DNA from: Bacteroidota bacterium
GTDB lineage: Bacteria; Bacteroidota; Bacteroidia; Chitinophagales; Chitinophagaceae
Direction: 5' to 3'
NCBI GenBank assembly: GCA_016715505.1
Contig: JADJZY010000035.1
Location: 124,001 to 188,000 of the forward strand
DNA: 64,000 bases
How positions within the stretch are numbered: the stretch's first letter is position 1; every line of letters starts with the position of its first letter. Below, one piece after another: positions 1 through 12,000 of this stretch. A program made the translations under genes and the position numbers. Under the pieces are notes generated by a model. The model was not told the DNA's origin, ran no database searches, and saw nothing but the letters and a program-made list of their open reading frames with translations.

Positions 1-1385
1 GGTGAATATGTGGGATTGCCATCCGGGCAAATGGGGAACAGCGAAGTGGGACATTTAAATATTGGTGCAGGACGTATTGTTTATCAGGAACTGCAACGAA
101 TAAACCGGGCATTTGAAACAGGTGAGTTTAAAGCGCATCCCGTTTTTCAGGAGATGCTGTCCTATTGTGTCAAAGAGCAAAAAACCTTGCATTTAATGGG
201 TTTGCTGAGCGACGGTGGGGTTCATGCGCATATTGAACATTTTTTACAAATTTGCGATTTGGCCATAGCTGCGGGTTTACCCCGGATTGCGATTCACGTA
301 TTTACCGACGGACGTGACACCGACCCTAAAAGTGGATTGGCTTTTGTTGAAACCTTGGAGAGGCATATACAACACAAAGGACCTTTTATTGCCTCATTGA
401 GTGGTCGATTTTTTGCCATGGATCGCGATAAACGCTGGGAAAGGGTACAAAAAGCCTACAATGCGCTGGTCAAAGGCGAAGGAGTTCCCATTTATTCCGC
501 ATCCGAGTATATCTCCGATTGTTATCAAAAGGGGATGACCGATGAATTTATCGAACCGGCCGTGATATGTAACGAACAAGGGCAGGCATTGGCCCCCATG
601 GCAGAGGGCGATGCCGTATTTTGTGTGAATTTCCGGACTGATCGTTGTCGGGAAATCACCGAAGTGCTGACCCAGAAGGATTTTCCGGAAATGGAAATGA
701 AGCATTTGCCCTTGTATTATGTCACCATGACCGAATACGATAAAAGCTTCCAAGGGGTCAAACCTGTTTTTAAAAATGATGACCTGCGGAATACTTTGGG
801 TGAAGTTTTGGCGAATCATGGCAAAAGCAAATTCGTATTGCCGAAACAGAAAAGTATCCCCATGTAACTTTTTTCTTTAGTGGCGGACGGGAAAAAGCAT
901 TTGAAGGGGAAAGCCGAATTTTAATTCCCTCTCCAAAAGAAGTACCTACATATGATTTGAAGCCCGAAATGAGTGCATTTGAACTGACAGAGGCGATTTT
1001 ACCCGAAATCGAAAAAGGGGAGGTCGACTTTGTTTGTCTCAATTTTGCGAATGCCGATATGGTTGGGCATACCGGTGTGTGGGAAGCCGCGATCAAGGCT
1101 GCCGAAACAGTAGATCAGTGTGTAGCTCGTATCATTCCATTGGCCTTGGAAAAAAATTATACCATCTTTTTAACGGCCGATCACGGTAATAGTGATTATC
1201 TGATCAATGAAGACGGTTCACCCAATACAGCACATACCTTGAATCCGGTTCCATTTTTTATTATCTCCAATGATTTCCGAGGAGCTGTCAAAAATGGCAA
1301 ACTGGGAGATATTGCGCCCACGATTTTACATTTTATGGGCGTAGAAATACCGCTTGAGATGAGTGGAGAAGTGCTAGTTAGCTAG
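1..1385 (+). CDS. gpmI: 2,3-bisphosphoglycerate-independent phosphoglycerate mutase, 5' truncated by window edge, one frameshift
   Basis: Interconverts 3- and 2-phosphoglycerate in glycolysis in the cytoplasm, using two metal ions and a phosphoserine intermediate. The frame is open from base 1, so the N-terminal part (roughly 50-60 residues) lies outside the window. Visible family motifs in order are GQMGNSEVGH (with the catalytic Ser), VHAHIEH, GRDTDP, SGRFFAMDRDKRWER, then NFANADMVGHTG and TADHGNSD, which carry metal ligands. One base is missing near 828: the frame that continues as IAETEKYPHVTFFFSGGRE, typical of the family, is shifted, so the reading splits at a false stop at 867 and resumes to the TAG at 1383-1385. 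Such a break in a glycolytic gene is most likely a sequencing error. Identification is certain from the motifs; the frameshift explanation is inference. Confidence 0.96.
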
Positions 1386-1470
1386 TATCACCGACTTAAA
1401 ATCCTGATTCAAATACGAATCTGTTTGGAAATTTCAGGAGATTCAACTTATCTTGTGGAAAACTAAATCT

Positions 1471-4400
1471 ATGAAAAGATCCTTACAATTCTTTGTAGGC
1501 CTGTTTTGTTTATTTGTACCCCAAGTGTTACAAGCGCAAACATGGCCGAATCCCGAAGTACTTTATTACAAAATGAACGGTGTCGGAGCCTCAGTTCCCA
1601 ATGATGCATTGAGTCCTCCCGCAGGAACGGCAACTGCCACAATTCAAGGGGCTATCACCCAAGGTGGAACAGGTAAGTGCGGCGGTGGGCTCATAGGTTC
1701 GGGTATAACATCAACCTCGGATTTTCTGAACACCGGTTGGGCAACAAATCTTAGCAGTACTGCGAGTTGGACTATTTCTTTTTACTCAGCTAATTTCGGC
1801 TCAACGGCCGCCTTATATTATATTTTTGGAGATGTAAATGCATCTGGGTTCCGATGTTTTACAAATGGCGTTGCTGGACCCAATAACTGGATTTTAAGAG
1901 GTACGGGATTGACAGATGTTCTCGTATCAGGCGGGCAACGGTAGCACCACATCATATTGCTTTTGTTTACAATGCTTCATTGGCAAATATTCAAGCGTAT
2001 TTAGATGGCGTTTTGGTCAATACTGTGGCCCAGGGTGCGTTCACACTTTCATCAGCCGGACCATTCAAAGTGATGGGTTATAGTGCAAATATTGGAGCTC
2101 CTGTGGGGGGTGTTTTGGATGAATTTCGCCTTTACTCCAGGGCTTTAAATGCCACCGAAGTGGCTGGGATTCACGGAGCAGCCAATGTTACAGTCAATGC
2201 AACTTCAACACCATCTCCCGCTAATGTTTGTGCAGGCAATCAGTTAACCCTTACCGGAACCGGAAATGCATCTTCTTATTCATGGTCGGACGGTGTGAAT
2301 CCATATCCTGATAACACAGCCTTCGTGCCAACAATATCCGGGGCATATGTTGTGACCGCTACAGATGGTGCAGGATGTACGGCTACTTCTTCATTAACGG
2401 TCACCGTCAATGCCTTACCCAATGTAACGGCTAGTGCAAATCCTGGAACTACCTTTTGTGGCAATTCACCGGTTACATTACAAGGGGGGCGCAAATACTT
2501 ATACATGGAATGGCATTCCTACGCTGGGTAGTGACACGGTTTTAAATCCTGCAACTGCTGGAACCTACACGGTTGTAGGTGTCGATGCGAATAATTGCAG
2601 TGCCAGTTCGAATGTTACCCTGAATATTGCCAATTTACCCATAGCACCGAATGTCATTGTTTGTCCGGGAAGTGCTTTGGTTGAACTTTCAGCATCAGTC
2701 GTACAAAACTTCAGCGGCAATTTATCGCCTGCTTCACCAACTTGGAACCGACCCGTTGCAGCAACTCCTCCAACGGTATTGAGTGGCATCGGAACTTCGG
2801 TTTATTATGCCACCCACACCTTCACCGTGCCTGTAACAGGAAATTATACCATTACAAGTTTAATTAACTCTCCTTTTGATGGTTTTGGAGTGCTCTATCA
2901 AAACTCCTTTAATCCTTTAACCCCTCTAGTGAATGCGATCACGGCTTCGGATGATGTGATAGGAGATGAACCGGAAATAACTGCTGTTTTAACTGCCGGG
3001 ACAACTTATATTTATGTACATACCACATTTGATAATGGAGAAACCGGTGCGTACCAAATGCAGATGACAGCAACTCCTTCATCTCCTCCGGTTCTTTGGT
3101 TTACACAGGCATCTGGAGGTGTATCAGTAGATGGTAGTAATCCATTTAATCCTATAAATGATCCCGAGGTGTTAGCAAGTGGAGGTGTATATGCGAATCT
3201 GACAAGCAGTTCAGCCGCGGGTAGCTATGATTTTTGGGTTGCAGATGCCAGCTCGCCAGATTGCCGTACCCAAATGACTTTAACGATTTCCCCTGCTTTT
3301 ACTGTTACCGCATCTGCATCGGCTACACCTATTTGTATGGGAAGTTCTACCACCTTAAATGCAAGCGGAGCAACTACATATACTTGGATGCCGGGTTCCT
3401 TAAGTGGTTCTCCTTCTGTGATGCCTTTAGTCAATACAACTTATACCGTAACAGGTACAGATGGAGCAGGATGTACTGCTACGAATACTGTTGATGTTGT
3501 GGTAAATCCTGCGTCGATCAATACACCTACTGTAGTAGATGATAGTACCTGTGCGCCGGGAGGTGTGGTGAATTTATCAGCCACCGGTACTGTTGTAAAT
3601 TGGTATGATGCTTTAACCGGCGGAACCTTGGTGAATACCGGAAATAACTTTTCGCCCAATATCAGCAATACGGAAACGTATTATGTCGACAACTCTGATC
3701 AGACAATTGTGGGGCCTTTTGCAGTGACAATGCCTGCACAAACCGGCACCTTTACCGGCAATGTTAGGGGATACTTTTTTATAGCACCGAATGATTTTGT
3801 GATTACTTCCTTATTCGTGCCCACAACAGCATCCTCTGGAGACCAGAATATTGCGGTAGTGAAATTTACAAACAACGTACCTCCTCCATTATTTTCCGCA
3901 ACAACGAATGCATTTACTGTTGAATTTTTAACCCAAAACAATCCAACTGCCGGATATATTCCGGTGAATATTCCTGTTTTGGCAGGAGAGGTCATTGGTA
4001 TCTTAGGTACCCGCAATACGGTGAATTCATATTCGAATGCAGGAAATACGATTACCATCAACGGAAGTACGGTAAACCTTACTCGGTTGGGAATGCAATT
4101 TTCCTTTAACAACAACGGCACCACAAGATTTATGGACAGAGAACTTTGAATATCTCCAGAATTGAATTTGAATATTCTAATTTCACAACAGGTTGTCCGA
4201 GTTACCCTCGTGTTCCTGTAGTTGGTACAGTGAATCCTTTGCCAAATGTCACGGCCAACATTACTCCAACAACCACTTGTGCAAATACTTCGGCTATTCC
4301 GAGCGGTGCAGGTGCCCTGACTTATACCTGGGATGCCGGTTTGGTTGATGGTCAGGCCTTTATCGTTTCAACCGGTAATACAACTTATACCGTTACCGGA

Positions 4401-5531
4401 ATTGATGCGAATGGTTGCACTGCTACCAGTACTGCTACAGTCAGTGCATCGGCTTCCAGTGGTTTACTCGCAACTGCTACTTCATCTCAATTGCAAAATC
4501 AGGGTGATGATATGAGTTTAAGTTATTATGATGCTTCATGTAACCTGATTGCCTCAGTGGATGACGGTGCATTGGGAAATATTTTAGGTTTAACATCTGC
4601 TGCAGTCAATGTAGATGCAACTGCGGGTTCACATAATGGTCAACCTTTTGTAAGACGTTGGTACGAAATCACACCAGCTTCCAATGGTAGTGCGGATGTG
4701 GTTTTGTATGTGAATCAATCTGATTTTGATGATTACAATGCCATCGTTTTACCACCATACTTACCAATGCCAACTAGTGGTTCAAATGCGGATCCGAATA
4801 TTCCGAATATTCGTATCACGAAGAACGATAATACCGGTTTAGGGAATAATCCAGTCGTGATTACCCCAAGTGTAAACTGGAATGGTCAGTATTGGGAGTT
4901 GAGTTTTAATACCAGTAGTTTTAGTCAATTCCGCATTCATTCAGCCAATCAGTTCAATGCACCATTGCCGGTGAGTTTGGTGAAATTTGAAGGACAAAAA
5001 CGCAATACCAGCGACTTGCTCACCTGGGTTACTTCGGCTGAACAAAACAATGCCTATTTTAACCTGCAATACAGTCGAGATGCGAAATCATTTGAAACGA
5101 TTGCTCAGGTAACTTCGAAAGCGCCTGGAGGAAATAGTCAATTGAATTTATCGTATGCTTATGAGCATTTGAAACCACAAGCAGGTCATAATTATTATCG
5201 ACTTGAACAAGTAGACCTAAACGGACAACGCAGCACACAAAGTAAGGTATTGGATTTAATACGCACTGGTGCAGGAAGTATCGTGCAGCTATATCCAAAT
5301 CCGGTTCAGCAAACATTAAACATCGAATGGTATGCTGAGAAATCAGTGGTGAGTGCCGTTAAGGTATTTGACATGAGCGGTAGAATGGTTCAACAAATTC
5401 AAGCCAATCTGCAATCGGGGGTCAATACCCTGACTATGAATTTCAGTGCCTTGGCTTCCGGAATTTATACCGTTCAATTATTTGAAGACGATCATTTAAG
5501 TTTTGTTGAACAAGTTCGCAAAACACAATAA
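1471..5531 (+). CDS. Secreted LamG-like / PKD-like multidomain protein with T9SS type A sorting domain (three frameshifts)
   Basis: About 1,353 aa after correction. The ATG at 1471 opens a signal peptide (MKRSLQFFVGLFCLF...LQAQ). A LamG/concanavalin-like region follows (about residues 25-235, with LDEFRLYSRALNATEV near its end), then Ig/PKD-like modules of the form TYTVTGTDGAGCTAT, each after a short proline-containing linker. The last about 85 residues are a T9SS type A sorting domain (LYPNPVQQTLNIEW, DMSGRMV, LASGIYTVQLF), so export across the outer membrane and surface anchoring or release are expected. Three indels break the frame: a missing G at 1933-1935, an extra G in the G6 run at 2484-2489 and a missing T at 4145-4147. 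Correcting all three gives one continuous frame. The role is unknown; a cell-surface or matrix protein is the safest reading. Confidence 0.85.
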
Positions 5532-5550
5532 ATTTTTATTTGGAAAAACA

Positions 5551-5585
5551 AAGGGCCTCTATTCTTCGGGATAGGGGTTTTTTGT
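5551..5585 (+). terminator. Rho-independent terminator after the T9SS protein
   Basis: A hairpin with stem CCTCTAT / ATAGGGG and a TTCTTCGGG-type loop is followed by a run of T. It begins 20 bases after the stop codon of the preceding gene. Confidence 0.8.
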
Positions 5586-5597
5586 TTCTGGCATATT

Positions 5598-5627
5598 TTG
5601 CAACTGCAGAATTTGGGTTTATCTTGG
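5598..5627 (+). promoter_or_regulatory. Candidate Bacteroidota promoter for the gene at 5647
   Basis: TTG at 5598-5600, 19 bases, then TATCTTGG at 5620-5627, close to the TAnnTTTG -7 box. It sits directly after a terminator and 20 bases before the next start codon. Confidence 0.4.
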
Positions 5628-5646
5628 CTCTAAGAACAAAATATTC

Positions 5647-7205
5647 ATGTTAAACAAGGCCGGCATCAAGCAACTCCAAAACAAACTTCTTGCATTTGAT
5701 GCGAAGGGCATTTTAGACGGGATAAAGCGATTGAATCAGGGTACATGGTCCAGTTCTGATTTAATATTGAAGTATCATGATTTATTGTTGTTCGCAAGGG
5801 CCTATCCGCTGAATGTAACAGTATATCAAGCGACTCTCAAGGCCTTGAAAAAAATCGAATGGCATACCCGAAATCATGGGGATAAACCTATTTTTATGAA
5901 CTCCGGCTTGCCCTTATTCCAGGATTGCCTTGCGTTTTAGCTGGGAAATGACTAAGCTGCTTCAAGAAGATGATCGTTGTGAAGTTCGTTGGCATTCTTT
6001 TTGAACGTGAGGACCTCGATTTAGGAACTTTACTCAAACCTTACCTGCCGGCCGTCATGCATGAATATTGTTCGTCGGGATATGATGTAGAAACATTTTT
6101 TCATGCCATAGGTATTGAAACGAATCAGCGTTTAAGTTTTTTGTTGGACTGTTTGTCCACTGAAAAAAATATCTGGGTGCGTGATTTGATTTGGCAGCAG
6201 TTAGGTCTTTTTACCGAAATCAGATTGACGGACTCCTCTTTTGCTTTGGCGAATAATATTGTGCTTTCGGGACCGGTTTATTTCCATTCCGACAAATTAA
6301 AACAATTTGATCATCAAGCATTGATCGCAAAGAAATTGCCCAAGCCATGTCAATTGGGTCAAGAAGAACGAGATAAGACTGTGGACTGTATTCGAGCTGC
6401 CATGACCTTGAATTTGCGGGAAACTGATCCCAGTACTTTTATGGACAGCAATACACTTCGTATTTATCATTTAGAAAGGGGAGTGAGTGTGGCCATTTTT
6501 GGCATGTTGCCCGAAAGGCAATTACCGTATGAGTCCTATATCGGATATACTTTGTTTAAAAATGGATTGCCAATTGCATATGGAGGTAGCTGGATATGGG
6601 CCAATCAGTCCAAGTTTGGTTTAAATATCCTGGAACCATACCGGGGCGGCGAGTCCGGTTATGTGATGTGTCAGTTGATGAGGGTTTATCAACAAGTGTT
6701 TGGTTTGAAAATGATTGAGGTGGATGCCTATCAGTTTGGACTCGATAATCCGGATGGGATACGTTCCGGAGCTTATTGGTTTTATTATCGATATGGTTTC
6801 AGATCGATGACAACTGAACTTTGTGTATTGGCTGAAAAAGAAAAACAAAAAATGAAGCGAAATCCGGCTTACCGAAGTTCGGAAAAGACTTTAATAAAAT
6901 TTACCGGTTCCAATATGATTTGGCGGAGTGGCGATGAATTGCCTGAAAAACATCCCGCTGAATGGGTGATAGAAAATAAAAGCCCATTTGCCGTCAATAA
7001 AGCAAATGCTGCATGGTCCTTTGCAGATCATCGTTTGCATGGGAATTCCGGCATTCGTATGAAGATGTTTCAGGAATTTGAAGAACTGTGTGAAGTCATG
7101 GGCCGTGAACCGGAAATGCTCATTTTGAAACGATTGGTGGAACTAAAAATGAAAGATCCATACCGATACAACAACTATTTGAAGCAATGGCTCAATGGCC
7201 TATAG
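5647..7205 (+). CDS. Unrecognised 518-aa protein with a GNAT-like C-terminal half (two frameshifts)
   Basis: I do not recognise a named family. After removing one extra C (5911-5913) and one extra T in the T5 run (5998-6002) the frame is continuous from ATG 5647 to 7205. There is no signal peptide or membrane segment, so it is probably cytoplasmic. Residues about 270-400 contain SYIGYTLFKNGLPIAYGGSW, LEPYRGGESGYVMCQLMRVY and a YWFYYRYGF segment. This strand, Gly-rich turn and helix order resembles acyl-CoA N-acyltransferase (GNAT) folds, but the match is weak and I would not name a substrate. The helical N-terminal half has no motif I know. It has its own candidate promoter and a terminator upstream, so it is not part of the T9SS gene's transcript. 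Confidence 0.7.
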
Positions 7206-7275
7206 AAAATCACTTATTAAGACTTTAACAAGATTGCTGGTTTCACTAAATCCTTTACCTGTAATTTTGAACAAC

Positions 7276-7971
7276 ATGAAAGGACTCTTGATATTCGTAT
7301 TGGTTTTAACCACAAACTGTTTGGGAGCTCAGGTTCTGTTTAAAGGTAAGGTTATTGATTCTGTCACACTCAAGGGACTGTTTCCTGTTTCCATTGAAAA
7401 TATGCGCAGAGAGGGTGTTTTGTCAGAAAAAGGAGGGCGATTCGAAATTCCGGTATCGGTGGGTGATTATTTACTTTTTAAACAAGTGGGTTATAGCAAT
7501 AAACTGGTACAGGTGAGGTTTGGGGAGGAGGCGAAGTACCATATGATTATGATGGACATTAAACCAATTTTGCTCAAGGGGGCCACCATACATCAGGGGC
7601 CAACGGAATATCAATTGGATTCGGCTAACCGGGCCAGTATTTATCAGGATGTGATTGAATACCGTCAAAGGAAATCGATTATGAGTCCGGTGACATCCGT
7701 ATATCAGAAATTTTCGCGGAAACACAAAAACCTCCGGAAATTTCAGGATCAGATTGCCCGTACGGAAGAAGAAAAATTCATTGATTCGAGATATTCGCCT
7801 GAATTGGTTTATTCATTAACCAAATTGGAGGAGAATGAATTGATGCTTTTTATGAAAACCTATCCGATGCCATATGATTATGCCAGGGCTGCCACTGATT
7901 TAGAGATTAAGATGTGGATACGCTATAATTTTCAGGAGTTCCGCGAATCGAAGAAAGGCAAAGTAAAGTGA
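7276..7971 (+). CDS. Secreted protein with carboxypeptidase-regulatory-like (CarboxypepD_reg) domain
   Basis: The ATG at 7276 gives a clean signal peptide (MKGLLIFVLVLTTNCLGAQ). The upstream in-frame start would put about 27 unrelated residues before it, so I prefer 7276. Residues about 22-100 (LFKGKVIDSVTLKGLFPVSI, then GRFEIPVSVGDYLLFKQVGY) have the beta-sandwich pattern of the CarboxypepD_reg-like domain common in Bacteroidota exported proteins. The C-terminal about 110 residues are charged and helical. It has neither a TonB-receptor barrel nor a sorting domain, so a periplasmic or outer-membrane-associated location is likely. Molecular role unknown. Confidence 0.75.
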   Translation: MKGLLIFVLVLTTNCLGAQVLFKGKVIDSVTLKGLFPVSIENMRREGVLSEKGGRFEIPVSVGDYLLFKQVGYSNKLVQVRFGEEAKYHMIMMDIKPILLKGATIHQGPTEYQLDSANRASIYQDVIEYRQRKSIMSPVTSVYQKFSRKHKNLRKFQDQIARTEEEKFIDSRYSPELVYSLTKLEENELMLFMKTYPMPYDYARAATDLEIKMWIRYNFQEFRESKKGKVK

Positions 7972-7979
7972 TATCGCTG

Positions 7980-8092
7980 AAGGGCTGCCGGATAGGGAGG
8001 GTTTAGCCACGCATCGCGCAGCGGCGGGGCCGTAGCCCGGACTAGCCGGAACGAAGATCAGTAAGGTTCCTTCTGCCACATAGCCCCAAAAA
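7980..8092. repeat. GC-rich extragenic element, copy 1
   Basis: This intergenic stretch is far richer in G+C than its surroundings. It contains short dyads (CCGG-acta-GCCGG) and the arrangement AGCCCG (8034-8039), 8 bases, GGAACG (8048-8053). The element at about 41770-41862 shares AGCCCG-N9-GGAACG. It resembles palindromic extragenic elements scattered in Bacteroidota chromosomes; no coding potential is seen. Confidence 0.45.
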
Positions 8093-8154
8093 ATCTTGTT
8101 TGCGCTCCAGGTGCAGGCTTTGCGCGAAGAGGTATTATCTTTACCGCTGATTGC

Positions 8155-8913
8155 ATGGAACAACTGGAACTTAAGGCAGGGAAAAAAGTATATTTTGCTT
8201 CGGATTTTCATTTTGGGATACCGGATGCGGCAAAAAGCCGGGAACGAGAAAAGCTTGTTTGTGCTTGGCTGCGCGAAATAGCCCATGATGCACAAAGGGT
8301 GTATCTGTTGGGGGATTTGTTTGATGCATGGATGGAATACGATCGGGTTGTTCCCAAGGGCAGCATTCGTTTTTTGGGGCAATTGGCCGCTATGCGAGAT
8401 GCTGGGATTGAGGTGGAGGTATTTACAGGCAATCATGACCTTTGGATGCGGGGGTATTTTGAAGAAGAATTACAAATACCGGTGCACAAGGACTTAAAAG
8501 AAGTAAGTATATCGGGCAAAAAATTTGTCATGGGGCATGGGGATGGGATTAGTCCCAGAGAGAAAAAATACCGTTTGCTGAAAGGACTGCTGCATCATCC
8601 TTTATTGCAGTGGGTGTACCGAAAATTACATCCTGACTGGGGATTGGCCATTGCCGATTACTTTAGCCGACTGGGTCCGAAGCATAAATATGAAGATTTG
8701 CAAATGAAAGAAGAAGGGGAAGAGTATCAATTACAATTTGCAGCATGGTATCTACAGAAACAAGAATGCGATTATTTTGTTTTTGGCCATCGGCATATTC
8801 CTCTTTACAAAGAACTGACGGAAAAAACGGTTTTTGTAAATCTGGGTGATTGGCTGAACCTCAACACTTACGCGGTTTTTGACGGAAAAACCATGTCTCT
8901 AAAAAAATATTGA
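8155..8913 (+). CDS. lpxH: UDP-2,3-diacylglucosamine diphosphatase (LpxH-type metallophosphoesterase)
   Basis: Hydrolyses UDP-2,3-diacylglucosamine to lipid X and UMP, the fourth step of lipid A biosynthesis, at the inner membrane surface. The 252-aa protein shows the full metallophosphoesterase set: DFHFG (about 17-21), GDLFD (53-57), GNHD (92-95), GHGD (about 125) and GHRH (about 199). In the same position as other LpxH proteins there is a helical cap between GHGD and GHRH. Length fits LpxH (about 240-260 aa). ATG 8155 is chosen because the first motif follows at the usual distance. Bacteroidota have several related phosphoesterases, so substrate assignment is by family resemblance. Confidence 0.85.
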   Translation: MEQLELKAGKKVYFASDFHFGIPDAAKSREREKLVCAWLREIAHDAQRVYLLGDLFDAWMEYDRVVPKGSIRFLGQLAAMRDAGIEVEVFTGNHDLWMRGYFEEELQIPVHKDLKEVSISGKKFVMGHGDGISPREKKYRLLKGLLHHPLLQWVYRKLHPDWGLAIADYFSRLGPKHKYEDLQMKEEGEEYQLQFAAWYLQKQECDYFVFGHRHIPLYKELTEKTVFVNLGDWLNLNTYAVFDGKTMSLKKY

Positions 8914-9079
8914 AATAAAATGACAATGGAATGTTGTCGCACAAGGCATTTGGCTATAAATTAGCAACTTGAAACCCTTTTTAACCCGCTGGGTTTTAGA
9001 AACCACGATTTTCGGAATTTCAGATGCTGAGCCCCTTACTCGGGTCTGAATAAACCGGATTCACAAATTAATAGAGAAC

Positions 9080-12000
9080 ATGAAAAGACTTCTATCCGCT
9101 ATTTTTTTATTGGCTGCATTTGTAACTCCCTCCCGGGCACAGCTATTAACCAATGCCTGTGAGGCTGATCCTTGTAGGGCATTGCCGATTTGTGGGAACA
9201 CGACGGTGAATATTGCACCCTCCTATACCTCAACGGCGGGAATCAATCTGATTGGTACTTGTGCGGGTGTGAATCCGGCGGGAGGCACCTCCGCTTATAC
9301 GGCCAATTGGGTGTATTTGCGGTTTACGTGTACAACCACGGGGAGTTTGCTTTTTAATTTAACGGCCAATGATGGAGCCAGTGATTTGGATTGGGCCTTG
9401 TGGGATATCAGTACCACGGGTTGTTCAAGTTTGACGGTAAGCAATGTGGTTGAATGTAATTCACGTGGTGCGGGGGCTACAGGAACTCAGGTAGGGGCTT
9501 TGGCAAATACTTTATTTCAGAACCCACCGACATTAACTGCGGGAAGTACCTATATTCTAGGTGTGAGCCGGGCTACTGGTGGAACAGCCGTAACAGGGTT
9601 CTCCATCAATTTTACCGGTTCAACCGCCAGTTTAGCGGATGTAACTGGTCCTTCTTTAGCGAGTGTGCTTCCTTTTAATACCTGTGATGCCGTTGATACC
9701 ATTCGTGTAAAAATGAGTGAGAAAATTCGCTGTAATCAGATTGGTGCCGGCGATTTTACAATTTCCACCAACCCGGTGTTTACTGCAGCCGGTACAAGTT
9801 GTCCGGGATGTACTTCACCATCCGCCGGTATTAATTATAGCAATGTGACAGATACAGTGATTATTGGATTTCCAACGGCCTTAGCACCCGGAACTTATAC
9901 GGTGGGTTTGACGGCCAATGGGTTTACGGATATTTGTGGCAATTTCAGCAATACGGTTCCAACGGTGACATTTACCGTGCCGGTTCGTTTAAAAGATTCT
10001 GTCAGATGGGGTTTCGACTGTGCGATTCAAAAATATATCGATACGGTGTATGCTGTTGGAGGCGTTTCGCCTTATCAGTATAAAGCAGTGGGAACCGGTC
10101 AGAGTGGATTGTATGGTGCGACCACAGCGAGTTACAATGTATTTACAAATGTGAGCGGTGGACAGAACTATACTTTTACCGCCAGAGACGCCAATTTATG
10201 CGTAGCGGATACAGTTATTAATCATCCGGCTTATGCCTCCATGAGTTTAATTACTCAAAAAGTGGATGTGCCATGTAATAATCAATTTACTGGAGATACG
10301 ATACGAGTACTCTCAACCTCCGGAGGTATTCCACCTTATCAATATTCATTGAGTGGACCCGGCGCTCCTGTAGGAACAACCACCGTACCGGTATGGTCGG
10401 GAATTGTATTCTCGGGTGGAGGTGCCAGTTATACCATTACCGCTATAGATGCCTATGGATGTACCAAAACAGTGACGATTAATTTGATTAACCCGCCTGT
10501 TTTGAATTTAGGGACTACCGGAACGAATTTGCAATGTTTCGGTGCATGTAACGGAACGGTTACCGGAATTGCGAGTGGAGGAACTCCAACATATACCTAT
10601 GCGATTAATCCGGTGAATGTTGGACTTTGTAGTGCTACTCAGGCCGCAAACGTGTTTAGTACCTTAGGGGCATCCTCATATACTGTAACAGTAACCGACT
10701 TAAAAGGTTGTACGAAAACTGCAGTTCGAACGATTACTTCACCAGGCCAAATCGTCATTAATTTTAACTCAGTGGTGCAACCCACTTGTCCGAATCCTTG
10801 TTCGGGCAGTTTTGTGCCTAGTTCACCGGCAGGAACGGGAACGGGATCCAAGAAATTTTATTTATTCGACCCTACCGGAACATTTTTTGTGGATTCCTGT
10901 ATTACGGCAGGATGTTCATTCGGTTCATTATGTCAGGGTACCTATACTGTAGTGGCCAAGGATATCGCCAACTGTACAAATTCGGCGACCATTACTTTGA
11001 GTTTGCCTCCTATACCGGATATTGTTTTGGATAGTGTGAAGAATGTACTTTGTAATGGTGGTTGTAGTGGTCAGATATTTACCACCACTACCGGTGGAAC
11101 TTCGCCTTATGCTTATACATTTACGCCTATTAATAATGCGCCATGCGGTAACGCGGCTTTATTTGGTACAGGTGATTATCAAAATTTGCCAATAGGCAGT
11201 AATTATAAAATTGTTGTAACGAGTCCGAATCAATGTAAGGATTCTGTAGAAAATATTTCAATATCAGAACCTCCCGCATTGACATGGAACAATGTGAGTG
11301 GGACTAATTTATTGTGTTTTAATGGATGTGATGGAACCGTTACGGCTCTTGCTGCGGGTGGAACACCGCCTTATAGTTATACCATTTCGGCGAACGGACC
11401 AGGCTGTACGACAACACAAGTGAATCCGGGACAGTTTGGAAGTTTAGCCGCTTTGACCTATACGGTGACTGCCATCGATGCGAATAACTGTAGTATTACC
11501 TCAACTATTTCATTGACACAACCTCCTCAGTTGGTATTGACCCATACGGTGAATCAGTTGATTTCATGTGCCGGTGCTTGTGATGCATCTGTTACGATAA
11601 ATCCTGCAGGTGGTACAGGAGCAGTTACCGGTTATACAATTACTCCAACTGCTCCATGTGTTCCGGCACAAGTTGTTTTGGGTACATTTACAGGCTTAGG
11701 TCCTAATACTTATACTGTAACGGCACAAGATGCTAACGGTTGTACTGCAACGACTTCATTTACCATTAACCCGGTACCTGTATTGACGATTTCTGCCGTA
11801 GTAGATTCAAATGCTTCTTGTAACGGATTTTGTGATGGCGGTGCAACAGCTGCAGCTGCAGGTGGTACACCAGGTTATTCATATGGAATCGCTGGTCCCG
11901 GATCTCCGGTGATCAATGCCAGTGGAATTGCCACCGGCCTTTGTGTTGGTAATTATACCATTAGCGTAACTGATTTAAATGGATGTGGAGCGACAACAGT

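Noticed and set aside
394..1096. Minus-strand open frames opposite gpmI
   Set aside because: They are shadows of a conserved glycolytic gene and show no protein family features.
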